A stretch of DNA of 64,000 nt. Origin: Streptococcus sp. F0442 (lineage in GTDB: Bacteria > Bacillota > Bacilli > Lactobacillales > Streptococcaceae). A program made the position numbers and the translations under genes. Each line of letters begins with the position of its first letter. Within the stretch, counting starts at the first letter, position 1. The notes beneath the pieces were generated by a model. The model had not been told where the DNA came from. It saw only the letters and a list, made by a program, of their open reading frames with translations, and did not search any database. Positions 1 through 7,440 of the stretch are shown here, in pieces. The stretch is from assembly GCF_000314795.2 (NCBI RefSeq), contig NZ_KB373314.1, forward strand, positions 124,001 to 188,000. Reading direction: 5' to 3'.

Positions 1-794
1 AATAGGAGTTGCTCTTTGACTACAAATGGCACTCCAATGCTAATGGAAGTATAGAAAAAATTCAGTACAACACTAACAAGAATAATATATTTGACAATCT
101 GATTTTCTTTTAAAAATCGGATAATTTCTTTAACCCCGTGTTGATGGTTTTCATTTTGTTTGATTTCAGCTTCCTGCCCTTTGTGTTCATAGAAGAATTT
201 CATGGTAAGTAGGACCCCTAAAGCATCGAGATTTGCAATGATTTCTAGGAGAATAAAGCCTGAGAAGCCTAACCAATTATAAAAAATGACTCCAATAGCT
301 GGGGAAAGCATGGTTGCGATAGCGATGGCGGTTTGTGTAACAGAGCTTAGACGTTGAATTTTTGTATCATTTACTAACTCGTGGATAGAAGCTGAGTAAC
401 AAGTATCATTTATGTTAACTGTAATAGAGTGGAGTATGACAAACGGGATTACTAGATATAAGATAGTAGATGAATTCGTTAAAAAATAAAAAGCATAAAA
501 CAGAATAAAGATTATAAGCCTAAAGATGAAATTATAAATTAAGATCTTTTTATGACGGTATCGGTCTACTAAATTACCGATTGGAAGCAAGAAAATCAAA
601 CTAACTAAAGGATAGATGATCATATTGATTCCAAAACTCATTGCCGATTTTGTTTGGTCCAGTAACATTAATCCTAAAGCAAAATTAAAAGCTTTTCCAC
701 TTAAGGAACTAATAAAACTACTGATAAAGTCTTTGACGATTTGTCTATTAGACATTTGATCACTTATTAAATTTTTAATACTAACCTCCTCCAT
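1..794 (-). CDS. MFS exporter, N-terminal part (cut by window edge)
   Basis: The gene reads leftwards out of the window, so only about the first 260 residues are visible. They show successive hydrophobic helices and, between the second and third, the loop GNLVDRYRHKK, which matches the conserved MFS motif-A position. Mef-like drug exporters of streptococci look like this; the substrate cannot be inferred. The start is ambiguous: ATG at 794 (MEEVSIKN) has no clear ribosome site, while ATG at 755 (MSNRQIVKD) lies 29 nt beyond a perfect GGAGGAGG at 785-792. That site lies inside the longer reading frame, and an in-frame ATT sits 5 nt after it. AT-rich, like the neighbouring accessory genes. Confidence 0.8.
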   Translation of the reverse strand, partial: MEEVSIKNLISDQMSNRQIVKDFISSFISSLSGKAFNFALGLMLLDQTKSAMSFGINMIIYPLVSLIFLLPIGNLVDRYRHKKILIYNFIFRLIIFILFYAFYFLTNSSTILYLVIPFVILHSITVNINDTCYSASIHELVNDTKIQRLSSVTQTAIAIATMLSPAIGVIFYNWLGFSGFILLEIIANLDALGVLLTMKFFYEHKGQEAEIKQNENHQHGVKEIIRFLKENQIVKYIILVSVVLNFFYTSISIGVPFVVKEQLL

Positions 795-1127
795 TCGTTT
801 CAACATTGATTTGGTTATCTAATCCCATTAAATGAACCTGAAAGGCAATCAGATTATTAGATAAACCATAATTTTGGTTAATTAAGATTTTATCAATTAT
901 TCTAACAAAAGTATAATAAAAAATGTAAAAAATATTATATTTATGTTTACTAATTATATTTCTCTCTTGCTTTGACATTATCTAAATTGATAACTTCATA
1001 CGTACCTCTTCTAATATAGGATATATTTTATAATCGTTAAAGTATTTCAAAATGAAACAGATTGATTTATTTTGCTTTTTATAGGCTTTACATTTATTCC
1101 AGTTGTTGATACTATTTATCATAACAT
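795..1127. other. AT-rich spacer between the MFS gene and the 1206 peptide gene
   Basis: No convincing gene. Two stop-free minus-strand stretches here (62 and 65 codons) have no ribosome site, and the first overlaps the + strand promoter at 1128-1156. The MFS promoter must lie here, but I cannot place it. Confidence 0.45.
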
Positions 1128-1156
1128 TTGACACCGTTTTCAAACGAGAGTACAAT
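1128..1156 (+). promoter_or_regulatory. Strong sigma-70 promoter for the 32-residue peptide gene
   Basis: TTGACA (1128-1133), exactly 17 bp, then TACAAT (1151-1156). Transcription would begin near 1163, giving a leader of about 43 nt before the ATG at 1206. An imperfect dyad (TTTGA, 8 nt, TCAAA) overlaps the -35 box and could be an operator. Confidence 0.8.
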
Positions 1157-1205
1157 AATATTGAGGACAAGTTGGTTAATCTCTTTTATTTAGGAGGTGT
1201 CAGAT

Positions 1206-1304
1206 ATGCAAATCTATTTTATTTATTCTATTTTCTTTCTATTATCACTTGTAGTTCTAGCTTATCTTATTAAGTTACTCATTGCTCATTTAAAAAGAAA
1301 CTAA
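1206..1304 (+). CDS. Short hydrophobic peptide (32 aa)
   Basis: An open frame of 32 residues starts with ATG six nucleotides after a strong AGGAGGTG and directly downstream of a near-consensus promoter. The peptide is one hydrophobic membrane span (from MQIYFIYSIF on) ending in the basic tail HLKRN. This is the shape of small membrane peptides, type I toxins or secreted-peptide precursors; it lacks the Pro/Gly pattern I associate with Fst toxins. It lies 145 nt before a TPR protein gene on the same strand, which invites a signalling-pair idea, but nothing in the sequence proves that. The frame is real on translation signals; the function is unknown. Confidence 0.6.
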   Translation: MQIYFIYSIFFLLSLVVLAYLIKLLIAHLKRN

Positions 1305-1343
1305 GTAACATTTTGCCCAAATAGTAGTTATTTGAGCTTTTGC

Positions 1344-1349
1344 TATACT
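1344..1349 (+). promoter_or_regulatory. Extended -10 promoter ahead of the TPR gene
   Basis: TGCTATACT (1341-1349) is an extended -10 box about 100 nt before the TPR start. No good -35 box is seen. Confidence 0.4.
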
Positions 1350-1448
1350 TTAGCCTAGTAGATTAAATTTATAAAGGTAGTGTTGAGCATCTTCTTGTTG
1401 AGTGATTTTATTTTATGAAGGTTGTTTATAGTTGAAAGGGGAAAATAG

Positions 1449-2069
1449 ATGGTATCTAAACTTGATACAGCATGGGACTTGTTTCTGGAGGGAAAAACAT
1501 CAGAAGCTAAAAAGTTGGTTGAACAAGATTTTTCCATTGATACCTGTACAGATTTTAGTCTTTTAAATCTGATGGGATATTTATTGTTAGCAGAAAAAGA
1601 CTATGCCTCGTGTACCCATATCTTTGAGAAATACATTTTATTAGCTCAACAAAATGAAGATAAAGAACATGAACATATTGGCTTACATCAATTAGCGATG
1701 ATCTACAGAGATCAGGGTGATTTTCATAAGGCTTTAAAACTCATTGAAGATGAAGAGAAGATAGTTGAAGAGTATTTTCCAAACGATAATCTAAAGAAAG
1801 CTGTGAATAACTACGAACAAGGCTATGTGAGATTGAAATTAAACAATCTTGATGAAGCACTTACATTCATGAATCTGTCATTGGAACAATCTTTAGAGAC
1901 TGATGATGTGATTTCTCAAGCTTGTAGCTATAGAGGGTTAGGTGAAATCTATTTAGCCTTGGAAGATACGGAATTATCCAATAGAAATTTCAAACGAGCT
2001 ATAGAATTTTTCGAAAGTGTTGGAGAGTTTGAAGGGGTAAAGGAAATTGAGGAATTGATTAATGAATGA
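1449..2069 (+). CDS. TPR-repeat protein
   Basis: A soluble 206-residue acidic protein built of helix pairs with tetratricopeptide spacing. Examples are GLHQLAMIYRDQGDFHKALKLIE near residues 78-100 (repeat-like A/G and aromatic positions), a second unit around NNLDEALTFMNLSLEQ, and a third around GLGEIYLALEDTELSNRNFKRAIEFFE. It has no helix-turn-helix domain, so it is not a standard Rgg/PlcR regulator; it more resembles a bare TPR scaffold or Rap-like peptide-binding protein. ATG follows GAAAGGGG with good spacing. A short hydrophobic peptide gene lies just upstream. The TPR assignment is firm; the role is unknown. Confidence 0.75.
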   Translation: MVSKLDTAWDLFLEGKTSEAKKLVEQDFSIDTCTDFSLLNLMGYLLLAEKDYASCTHIFEKYILLAQQNEDKEHEHIGLHQLAMIYRDQGDFHKALKLIEDEEKIVEEYFPNDNLKKAVNNYEQGYVRLKLNNLDEALTFMNLSLEQSLETDDVISQACSYRGLGEIYLALEDTELSNRNFKRAIEFFESVGEFEGVKEIEELINE

Positions 2070-2173
2070 TTTGACATTTAGATTTTGCTATTAATTTGCC
2101 TAAATAAAAAGTTTTAATATGCTATAAATCATGTATTTGATTAAGGGTGATAAGATGAGAGGTTGTGCTAGAG

Positions 2174-2482
2174 ATGAAATTTTTATTTATTTTAATTATT
2201 TCTATACCTTATTTCTTTTATTTAAATTGGAAGGATAAGCCTAAACAAAAAAATAAGTCCTTTTGCTATCTTTATAAGTTTTACATGATTTACTTGTGGT
2301 TTATTCTCATAATTTCCATAATGGCTATCGGTATTTTTTCCCTTGGAGTACTAGCTGTTAGAGGCGAAATACTTACGTTAGGTTTCTTTGTTTTATCTTT
2401 TTTTGGTGTAGTTCTATTTAGTGTCTATATTTTTAGTATTCTAAAAGAGATAAATGACTTAAAGCAAATAAAAGATAAGTAA
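2174..2482 (+). CDS. Small membrane protein of unknown function
   Basis: About 102 residues with three predicted membrane spans (MKFLFILIISIPYFFYL, a span around YMIYLWFILIISIMAIGIF, and one around LTLGFFVLSFFGVVLFSVYIF) and a charged C-terminal tail EINDLKQIKDK. I recognise no family. AGAGG at 2158-2162 serves either ATG at 2174 or an in-frame GTG at 2165; I prefer the ATG. A hairpin terminator follows closely. It lies in the AT-rich accessory block and may be an immunity-type or simply species-specific protein. Confidence 0.55.
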   Translation: MKFLFILIISIPYFFYLNWKDKPKQKNKSFCYLYKFYMIYLWFILIISIMAIGIFSLGVLAVRGEILTLGFFVLSFFGVVLFSVYIFSILKEINDLKQIKDK

Positions 2483-2516
2483 ATATTAACTAAGAGAACT
2501 AGCTTAAGTAAAATAT

Positions 2517-2547
2517 AACACGGCTATGATTCATAGCCGTGTTTTTA
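2517..2547 (+). terminator. Rho-independent terminator
   Basis: Twelve-base-pair stem ACACGGCTATGA / TCATAGCCGTGT with a one-base loop position, followed by a T run. It ends the small membrane protein transcript. Confidence 0.85.
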
Positions 2548-2891
2548 TATGAATGTACAATTGAAAAATTTATCTTTTCCCGAAAAGATGTTGAATGAAC
2601 TAAAAAACAGCATAAACCGTTGGGGCTGTATGGAATTTTAGCGATAGATTGTCCGCCCTCTAAACTGAAATCAGCTCAGAATGGGTATCTCAGCATGATT
2701 TTTTAACATTTTATGCAAAAAATAACTATTCGGTATCAAAATTTCTAGAATTTTACCGAATAGTTAAAAAAAACCAGAATAGAATTTTTTTATCGTATCT
2801 AATTTAGAGAGTTTGTTGGGATAGTTACTGAGTTTTTTATTTAACATTCAAACTTTATTATTATATCATAAAAATAATTAGAAAAACAGAC
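2548..2891. other. Intergenic AT-rich stretch
   Basis: No open frame with a ribosome site is seen here on either strand. The one clear object is the long inverted repeat at 2724-2765, listed separately. The rest may be gene remnants, but I recognise none. Confidence 0.5.
2724..2765. repeat. Long imperfect palindrome
   Basis: Outer arms AACTATTCGGTA / TACCGAATAGTT enclose inner arms AAAATT / AATTTT around CTAG. It is followed by an A run, so read on the minus strand it could act as a terminator. Confidence 0.55.
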
Positions 2892-2919
2892 TTGTATTAT
2901 TTTGAAATTTGTATATGAT
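2892..2919 (+). promoter_or_regulatory. Probable promoter for the 76-residue membrane protein
   Basis: TTGTAT, 16 bp, TATGAT, about 118 nt before the ATG at 3037. Confidence 0.45.
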
Positions 2920-3036
2920 TAAGGTGTAAGAACTATAAAATAGCCTATTAGAAAGGGGAATGAAAGAATTAATCAGGCTATATAAAATTGGTGATTGGTA
3001 TTTAATGTTGTAAAACAAGAAAGGGTAAGGTAAAAA

Positions 3037-3267
3037 ATGCAATTACATAAAAAAATTTTTATAGTGGCGTTGGTTTTATCTATTTGTATCTCACTTTATT
3101 TTCTTATCAATCCGTCTAATATCTTCACCTTTCCGATCCGTGTGCATTCATTTGATGGCACATTTAAATATTACATGTTTGTGAAGATTGGAATTGTATT
3201 ATTATTTATCAAATTCTTACTGGATATATGCTTAGAGTATATCAAGAATTGGTTTAAAAAGTTTTGA
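3037..3267 (+). CDS. Small two-span membrane protein
   Basis: Seventy-six residues with two hydrophobic spans (IFIVALVLSICISLYFLI near 7-24 and KIGIVLLFIKFLLDICL near 50-66) around a short outer or inner loop, and a lysine-rich end NWFKKF. ATG follows AAAGGGTAAGG with fair spacing. No family is recognised. Its size and position among other tiny AT-rich genes resemble bacteriocin-immunity genes, but no bacteriocin precursor with a double-glycine leader is seen. Confidence 0.5.
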   Translation: MQLHKKIFIVALVLSICISLYFLINPSNIFTFPIRVHSFDGTFKYYMFVKIGIVLLFIKFLLDICLEYIKNWFKKF

Positions 3268-3374
3268 TATATCTTCACACAAAAAACTTAGCATGTTTAG
3301 GAACTGAACCCCAATAATGGAACAAGAGAAAACCCTCTTATGCGACCAGTTTTCTGTACTCTACAGGAGGTTGG

Positions 3375-3467
3375 TCATTTATTTTTTATAACATGTTGTA
3401 TATAAAAATTGAAACAACAGAAAAGATTAAGAGGATTAACAAGATAAAAATAATTATTTTTTTTCAT
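3375..3467 (-). CDS. Possible short peptide gene with A8 slippery tract
   Basis: On the minus strand a strong AAAGGAGG sits 7 nt before an ATG. The annotated frame gives MKKNNYFYLVNPLNLFCCF and eleven more residues, an unconvincing peptide. The start codon is followed by eight A residues. Dropping one A gives MKKIIIFILLILLIFSVV plus IFIYNML, an almost perfect single-span hydrophobic peptide ending at a stop at 3386-3388. Either the gene is frameshifted or slippage on the A tract makes the hydrophobic form. Function unknown; reality uncertain. Confidence 0.35.
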   Translation of the reverse strand: MKKNNYFYLVNPLNLFCCFNFYIQHVIKNK

Positions 3468-3532
3468 TGTAGTCCTCCTTTATTTTTTGTATGATTATAT
3501 CAGAATGTTTTTAAAAAATGAAAGGGTTTTCT

Positions 3533-3820
3533 ATGGAAAATGATGTGTTTTTTGATTATTTTTTAAAATCACTTAAGTTTCATTTACGTGATAGGTGTAA
3601 GGATATTGGATTTATAGAGTTTTTCAAAGATGAAAATAATTGTTTTATTACTATAGAGGATTATGTTTTGGAATCATTTGTAATATTGTCAAATATTTTG
3701 AGTCAGAAGAGGATTGTGTTTTCTTGTGGAATTATTTATAGTAAGGGGGTAGTTATTGGAGTAGAAGTATCTATGAGTGTATTAGAGTTAGAAAGATTAA
3801 ATAATTTGTACAAGATATAG
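3533..3820 (+). CDS. Hypothetical protein (95 aa)
   Basis: The frame opens at 3518, but AAAGGG six nucleotides before the ATG at 3533 favours the shorter start (MENDVFFDYFLKSLKFH). The product is a small mixed alpha/beta protein with the segments NCFITIEDYVLESFVIL and RIVFSCGIIYSKGVVIGVEVSMS and no membrane span. I recognise no domain. It is AT-rich like its neighbours and lies just upstream of the orphan CRISPR repeat. Confidence 0.5.
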   Translation: MENDVFFDYFLKSLKFHLRDRCKDIGFIEFFKDENNCFITIEDYVLESFVILSNILSQKRIVFSCGIIYSKGVVIGVEVSMSVLELERLNNLYKI

Positions 3821-3895
3821 TTTTGAAGCATATTAAAAAAATAAGGGAAACTGTCTATGTAGGATGTGTGGAGTTGATAGTATCAATGTTACCTT

Positions 3896-3931
3896 GTTTT
3901 AGAGCCGTGTTGTTTCGAATGGTCCCAAAAC
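3896..3931 (+). CRISPR. Orphan type II-A CRISPR repeat (single copy)
   Basis: A 36-base unit begins GTTTTAGAGCCGTGTTG and ends GAATGGTCCCAAAAC. From memory it differs at about two positions from the type II-A repeat of S. mutans and S. thermophilus CRISPR3. There is only one copy: no second repeat lies 60-70 bp to either side, and no cas gene or tracrRNA-like anti-repeat is in the window. A short hairpin with a T run follows, as at the end of an array. It is most simply the last survivor of a deleted array. Confidence 0.75.
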
Positions 3932-3956
3932 AAGAAAAACAAAAAATGATGGCCTA

Positions 3957-3986
3957 GGAGCTCGATACATAGAGCTTCTTTTTCTT
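3957..3986 (+). terminator. Hairpin with T run after the CRISPR repeat
   Basis: GGAGCTC / GAGCTTC stem (7 bp with one G-U) around an eight-base loop, then TTTTTCTTT. Confidence 0.5.
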
Positions 3987-4107
3987 TAGAAATTCAAATA
4001 ATAATTTTACAGACTTTTATGTCATTAATTTATTTTCCCACTCCGCTTTTTCTTTGACTCTCCTTTCTTATTTTTCTAAAATAGTAGGTGTGTGAAGGGA
4101 GATTGAT

Positions 4108-5076
4108 ATGAAAAAAGGTTTTGTGATTGTGCTTTCTGCTTTGGTCTTGGCTTCGTGTGGTCGTCCTCAGAGGACGGTGACGCCTAAGAGTTCGGAGACT
4201 AAGCAGACAAGCACTTCAGAAAAGAAACAGTCTGGTATGGACTTAAAAGCTATTAAGGATAAGGACTACTCGAGTATCAAAGGAACTTGGATCGATGGTC
4301 GTGGCAATGAGCTGGTCTTTGATGACAAGGGCTTGGTCAGCGAGGATGTTGAGCTTGATGCATCGAGCTTTAAGCAGAAGGACCAGATCGCAGAGATGAC
4401 GGTCAGTGCCAAGTCAGGTGTTGGAGGCTATGGTCTCTTGCTCCTTCCAAAAGGTCAGAAAGCTGGCAAAGATGATGCTTCGGATAAGTCCAAGGATCGG
4501 ATCTGGGCTGGCCAGTCACCGGCTTATGGCGATGATGACAATTTCTACTATCGCAAGAAAGAGCAACCGAAAGATCGGGAACAAGCAGATACAGACGATA
4601 GCAGTAGTAGCTCTAAGACTAGTAAGGCCAAGAAGTGGAATACTCGCTCGGATGGTGAGGTTAAGTCTTCGAAGAAGGCTGATGAGAATGATTATGCTGG
4701 CTATAGCGATGCTCAGGTCGAGGCTGCGCATGTCTGGGCTTATGTGATTCAATCTGTTCCTAAGGAATTGAATATCAACGAAAGTGCTGCTGGTACCTAT
4801 ATTTACCAAGAAGGGATGGGAGTGACCTATCCGAAGACGGTCCATCATCTCTTTGGTTCATACTCAGCAGAAGGAAATATCACCTACGCATCTAACGGAG
4901 ATGGGACGGTGACCATCTATCCTGTGCCGAGTCACTGGCATCAGTCTCCAGACGAGCTCAAGAGTGAGGAGTTTATGACGCAATTTACCCAAGGCATATT
5001 GGATCATGCGGAGACGGTGACCTTGCCAGACGGGGATCCTGATTTGATTCGTCAAATTCTTGCGGTACTGAAGTAA
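4108..5076 (+). CDS. Surface lipoprotein, DUF6287-like
   Basis: A 322-residue secreted lipoprotein. The N-terminus is a lipoprotein signal peptide with lipobox LASC (Cys17), so it would be lipidated and held on the outer face of the membrane. A Ser/Thr/Lys-rich linker follows, then a segment MDLKAIKDKDYSSIKGTW typical of the small DUF6287 module of streptococcal lipoproteins. After that comes a long low-complexity acidic/serine stretch and a C-terminal globular region of about 130 residues beginning near DYAGYSDAQVEAAHVWAY. GGGAG precedes the ATG. Base composition returns to core-like GC. The lipoprotein call is firm; the role is unknown. Confidence 0.8.
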   Translation: MKKGFVIVLSALVLASCGRPQRTVTPKSSETKQTSTSEKKQSGMDLKAIKDKDYSSIKGTWIDGRGNELVFDDKGLVSEDVELDASSFKQKDQIAEMTVSAKSGVGGYGLLLLPKGQKAGKDDASDKSKDRIWAGQSPAYGDDDNFYYRKKEQPKDREQADTDDSSSSSKTSKAKKWNTRSDGEVKSSKKADENDYAGYSDAQVEAAHVWAYVIQSVPKELNINESAAGTYIYQEGMGVTYPKTVHHLFGSYSAEGNITYASNGDGTVTIYPVPSHWHQSPDELKSEEFMTQFTQGILDHAETVTLPDGDPDLIRQILAVLK

Positions 5077-5093
5077 ATTGCTGGATGAGTTTA

Positions 5094-5122
5094 TTGTTTT
5101 TTTAAGCTGATCCTGTTACAAT
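5094..5122 (+). promoter_or_regulatory. Promoter of the PrsW-like gene
   Basis: TTGTTT, 17 bp, TACAAT (5117-5122). Transcription would start near 5129, immediately before a stable hairpin. Confidence 0.65.
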
Positions 5123-5132
5123 GATACTACAC

Positions 5133-5160
5133 GGAAAAGACTGGTCTTCCAGCCTTTTTC
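5133..5160 (+). promoter_or_regulatory. Leader hairpin, possible attenuator
   Basis: Two exclusive pairings share the same bases: GGAAAAGAC (5133-5141) with GGTCTTCC (5143-5150), or AAAAGACTGG (5135-5144) with CCAGCCTTTT (5149-5158). The second is terminator-like, with a T run. Confidence 0.4.
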
Positions 5161-5183
5161 ATTTCACCATAGAAAGGTCTTTT

Positions 5184-5996
5184 ATGAAACGCAAATCGAT
5201 TTTGTTTCTCTATTTACTCTTGCTAGCGATTGGGCTGGCCTATGAGACCCAGTCACTGACGGAAGGCTGGATGTCTGGTAGCCAGTACGGGATTGTGGGA
5301 CTTTCTACCCTGATCCTCCTGGTCTATGCGATTCCTGCTGTCTGGGCCCTCTTTCATTTCGCCAAGAAGTGGAAGTTATCTTGGGTACCGGTGCTCTTTT
5401 CTCTACTAGGTGGGGGCTTTGTTGCTGGTTGGTTATCTAGCTTTGCCAATACCTATTTCCATGACATGATTCAAGCTATCGCTCCAAATAGCGAATTTTG
5501 GAACCAGTACGAGAGTGCCATCGCTGCGCCACTCTTTGAGGAACCCTTTAAGTTGATTCCCATCTTCTTTGTTCTCTATTTGTTCAGTGTTCGTCGGATT
5601 AAGTCGATCTTTCTCTTAGCCATTGCGTCTGGGCTTGGCTTCCAGATCGTGGAGGACTTTGCCTATATCCGTCAGGATCTGCCAGATGGCTTTTCTTACA
5701 CGGTGTCAGGGATTCTCGGTCGTGTAGCCAATGCGCCCATGTCTCACTGGGTCTACACAGGCCTTGTCATGCTTGGTTTCTACTTGATTGTCCAAGCTAG
5801 CAGAGGACGCAAGGATCTAGCTCTAGCAGGCTGGGGCTATTTAGTAGCTGGGTTTGGACTCCATTTTGTTGGAAATTCACCCTTCTCACAAATCGTGACC
5901 GAGTTGCCAATTGCGATTCCAGTCTTGAATGCTACTGGTCTCTTCCTGATCTACCAAGCTTATCAAACTGTCGAGCGATTAGAACAAGGAAAATAA
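5184..5996 (+). CDS. PrsW-family intramembrane protease
   Basis: A 270-residue polytopic membrane protein of the CPBP/PrsW glutamic-protease type. Visible family marks are E119-E120-x-x-K123 in FEEPFKLIP, the pair E157-D158 in GFQIVEDF, and a histidine near 188 in PMSHWVYTG, all within membrane spans. Such proteins cleave membrane-bound substrates such as anti-sigma factors; the substrate here is unknown. The frame extends upstream to 5121, but AGAAAGG places the start at 5184 (MKRKSILFLY). It has its own promoter and a hairpin leader after the lipoprotein gene and ends at a bidirectional terminator shared with mnmE. Confidence 0.8.
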   Translation: MKRKSILFLYLLLLAIGLAYETQSLTEGWMSGSQYGIVGLSTLILLVYAIPAVWALFHFAKKWKLSWVPVLFSLLGGGFVAGWLSSFANTYFHDMIQAIAPNSEFWNQYESAIAAPLFEEPFKLIPIFFVLYLFSVRRIKSIFLLAIASGLGFQIVEDFAYIRQDLPDGFSYTVSGILGRVANAPMSHWVYTGLVMLGFYLIVQASRGRKDLALAGWGYLVAGFGLHFVGNSPFSQIVTELPIAIPVLNATGLFLIYQAYQTVERLEQGK

Positions 5997-5999
5997 ACC

Positions 6000-6033
6000 A
6001 AAAATGCGTATGTTTGCACACATACGCATTTTT
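6000..6033. terminator. Bidirectional terminator
   Basis: AAAAATGCGTATGT / ACATACGCATTTTT stem with a four-base loop serves the convergent prsW-like and mnmE genes. Confidence 0.9.
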
Positions 6034-6034
6034 G

Positions 6035-7408
6035 TTATTTACCAAGACAGAACTGACTGAAGAGTTGGGTGATGAGCTCATCTGGAGCAGCATCCCCAGT
6101 AATTTCTCCGAGAATTTCCCAGGTGCGGGTGAGGTCGACTTGAAGCAAGTCTACCGGCATACCGAGGGCCAAGCCTTCGTTGACCGCTTGCAGGCTTTCA
6201 ACAGCTTTCTCGATGAGGGAGATGTGACGAGCATTAGAAAGATAAGTCGCATCTTGCTCAACCAGCCCAGCATTTTCGAAGAAGAGGGTATTGATCCGGT
6301 CTTCAATTTGATCGATGTTTTGGTTTTTCAGAACGGAAATCTTGATATGATCTTCCGGCAGTTGGTCGATTTCGATCTTTTCTGGGAGATCGACCTTATT
6401 GAGGAGAATGATGCGGTTGCTGTCTTGAGAGATTTCAAGGAGTTGGCGATCTTGATCAGTCAGGGGCTCGCTAGCATTGAGGACCAGAAGAACCAGATCA
6501 GCTTCCTTGAGGGCTTTTTTCGAACGTTCGACACCAATTTGCTCAACGATGTCTTCGGTTTCCCGGATCCCAGCCGTATCGACCAGTTTGAGGGGAACCC
6601 CGTTGATGTTGACGTATTCTTCTATGACGTCACGGGTGGTTCCTTCGATATCGGTCACGATGGCTTTTTCTTCGCGCAGAAGGTTGTTCAGAAGACTAGA
6701 CTTGCCGACGTTTGGTCGACCGATGATAGCAGTAGAGATCCCTTCACGCAAGATCTTTCCACGGCGAGCTGTCTTGAGGAGATTGGTTAAGAGGGCTTCA
6801 AACTCGGTGGTCTTTTCACGAATGATCTCGGTGGTAGCTTCCTCGACATCATCGTACTCAGGGTAGTCGATATTGACTTCGACTTGAGCCAGAGTATTGA
6901 GGAGCTCTTGGCGGGTGTTGTTAATCAGATCAGATAGGGAGCCGTCCAACTGTTTGACGGCGATATTCATAGCCTTATCGGTCTTGGCGCGGATAATATC
7001 CATGACCGCCTCAGCCTGGGTCAAATCGACCCGACCGTTGAGAAAGGCCCGCTTGGTAAATTCACCAGGTTCGGCCAAACGAGCTCCCTCACGGATGACC
7101 AATTGCAGGATTTCATTGGTCACTGCAATCCCACCGTGCGTGTTGATTTCTATGATGTCTTCTCGCGTGAAAGTCTTAGGAGAGCGCATGGCTCCGACCA
7201 TAACTTCATCGAGAATCTCATTCTTATCCGGATCCACGATGTGACCGTAATTGAGGGTATGGCTAGCCACTTTGCTTAAATCTTTTCCTTTGAAGATCTT
7301 TTGCGCAATGGCAAAGCTGTCTGTCCCGCTTAAGCGGACGATCCCGATCGCCCCCTCACCGAGAGGAGTCGAGATGGCAGCGATGGTATCAAATTCTTTA
7401 GTAATCAT
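6035..7408 (-). CDS. mnmE: tRNA modification GTPase MnmE
   Basis: With MnmG, MnmE installs the carboxymethylaminomethyl group at the C5 of wobble uridine in several tRNAs. The 457-residue length is the family norm. The N-terminal formyl-THF-binding domain starts [20 protein letters not shown]. The G domain has the P-loop GRPNVGKSS, the switch segment around [13 protein letters not shown] and NKVD, and the chain ends in the conserved FCLGK with its catalytic cysteine. The frame could extend nine codons upstream, but AGGAAAAGAG suits the ATG at 7408 and homologues start there. Its promoter lies in the 34-bp sequence at 7441-7474. Confidence 0.95.
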   Translation of the reverse strand: MITKEFDTIAAISTPLGEGAIGIVRLSGTDSFAIAQKIFKGKDLSKVASHTLNYGHIVDPDKNEILDEVMVGAMRSPKTFTREDIIEINTHGGIAVTNEILQLVIREGARLAEPGEFTKRAFLNGRVDLTQAEAVMDIIRAKTDKAMNIAVKQLDGSLSDLINNTRQELLNTLAQVEVNIDYPEYDDVEEATTEIIREKTTEFEALLTNLLKTARRGKILREGISTAIIGRPNVGKSSLLNNLLREEKAIVTDIEGTTRDVIEEYVNINGVPLKLVDTAGIRETEDIVEQIGVERSKKALKEADLVLLVLNASEPLTDQDRQLLEISQDSNRIILLNKVDLPEKIEIDQLPEDHIKISVLKNQNIDQIEDRINTLFFENAGLVEQDATYLSNARHISLIEKAVESLQAVNEGLALGMPVDLLQVDLTRTWEILGEITGDAAPDELITQLFSQFCLGK

Positions 7409-7440
7409 GTCAATTCTCTTTTCCTGTAGATTCATCTCTA

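Noticed and set aside
781..1170. Two minus-strand open frames of 65 and 62 codons upstream of the MFS gene
   Set aside because: No ribosome sites; one overlaps the strong plus-strand promoter at 1128-1156; the ending NGGG of the other is simply the translated ribosome site GGAGGAGG of the exporter.
2960..3013. A 17-codon frame MKELIRLYKIGDWYLML after GAAAGGGG
   Set aside because: The ribosome site is only one base from the ATG, and the peptide has no secretion signal. Not strong enough to call.
3832..3895. A second, degenerate CRISPR repeat upstream of the orphan copy
   Set aside because: The bases one spacer length away do not resemble either end of the repeat.
1..4100. Bacteriocin cluster in the small-gene region
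   Set aside because: No double-glycine leader, no peptidase-ABC transporter and no lantibiotic enzymes are present.
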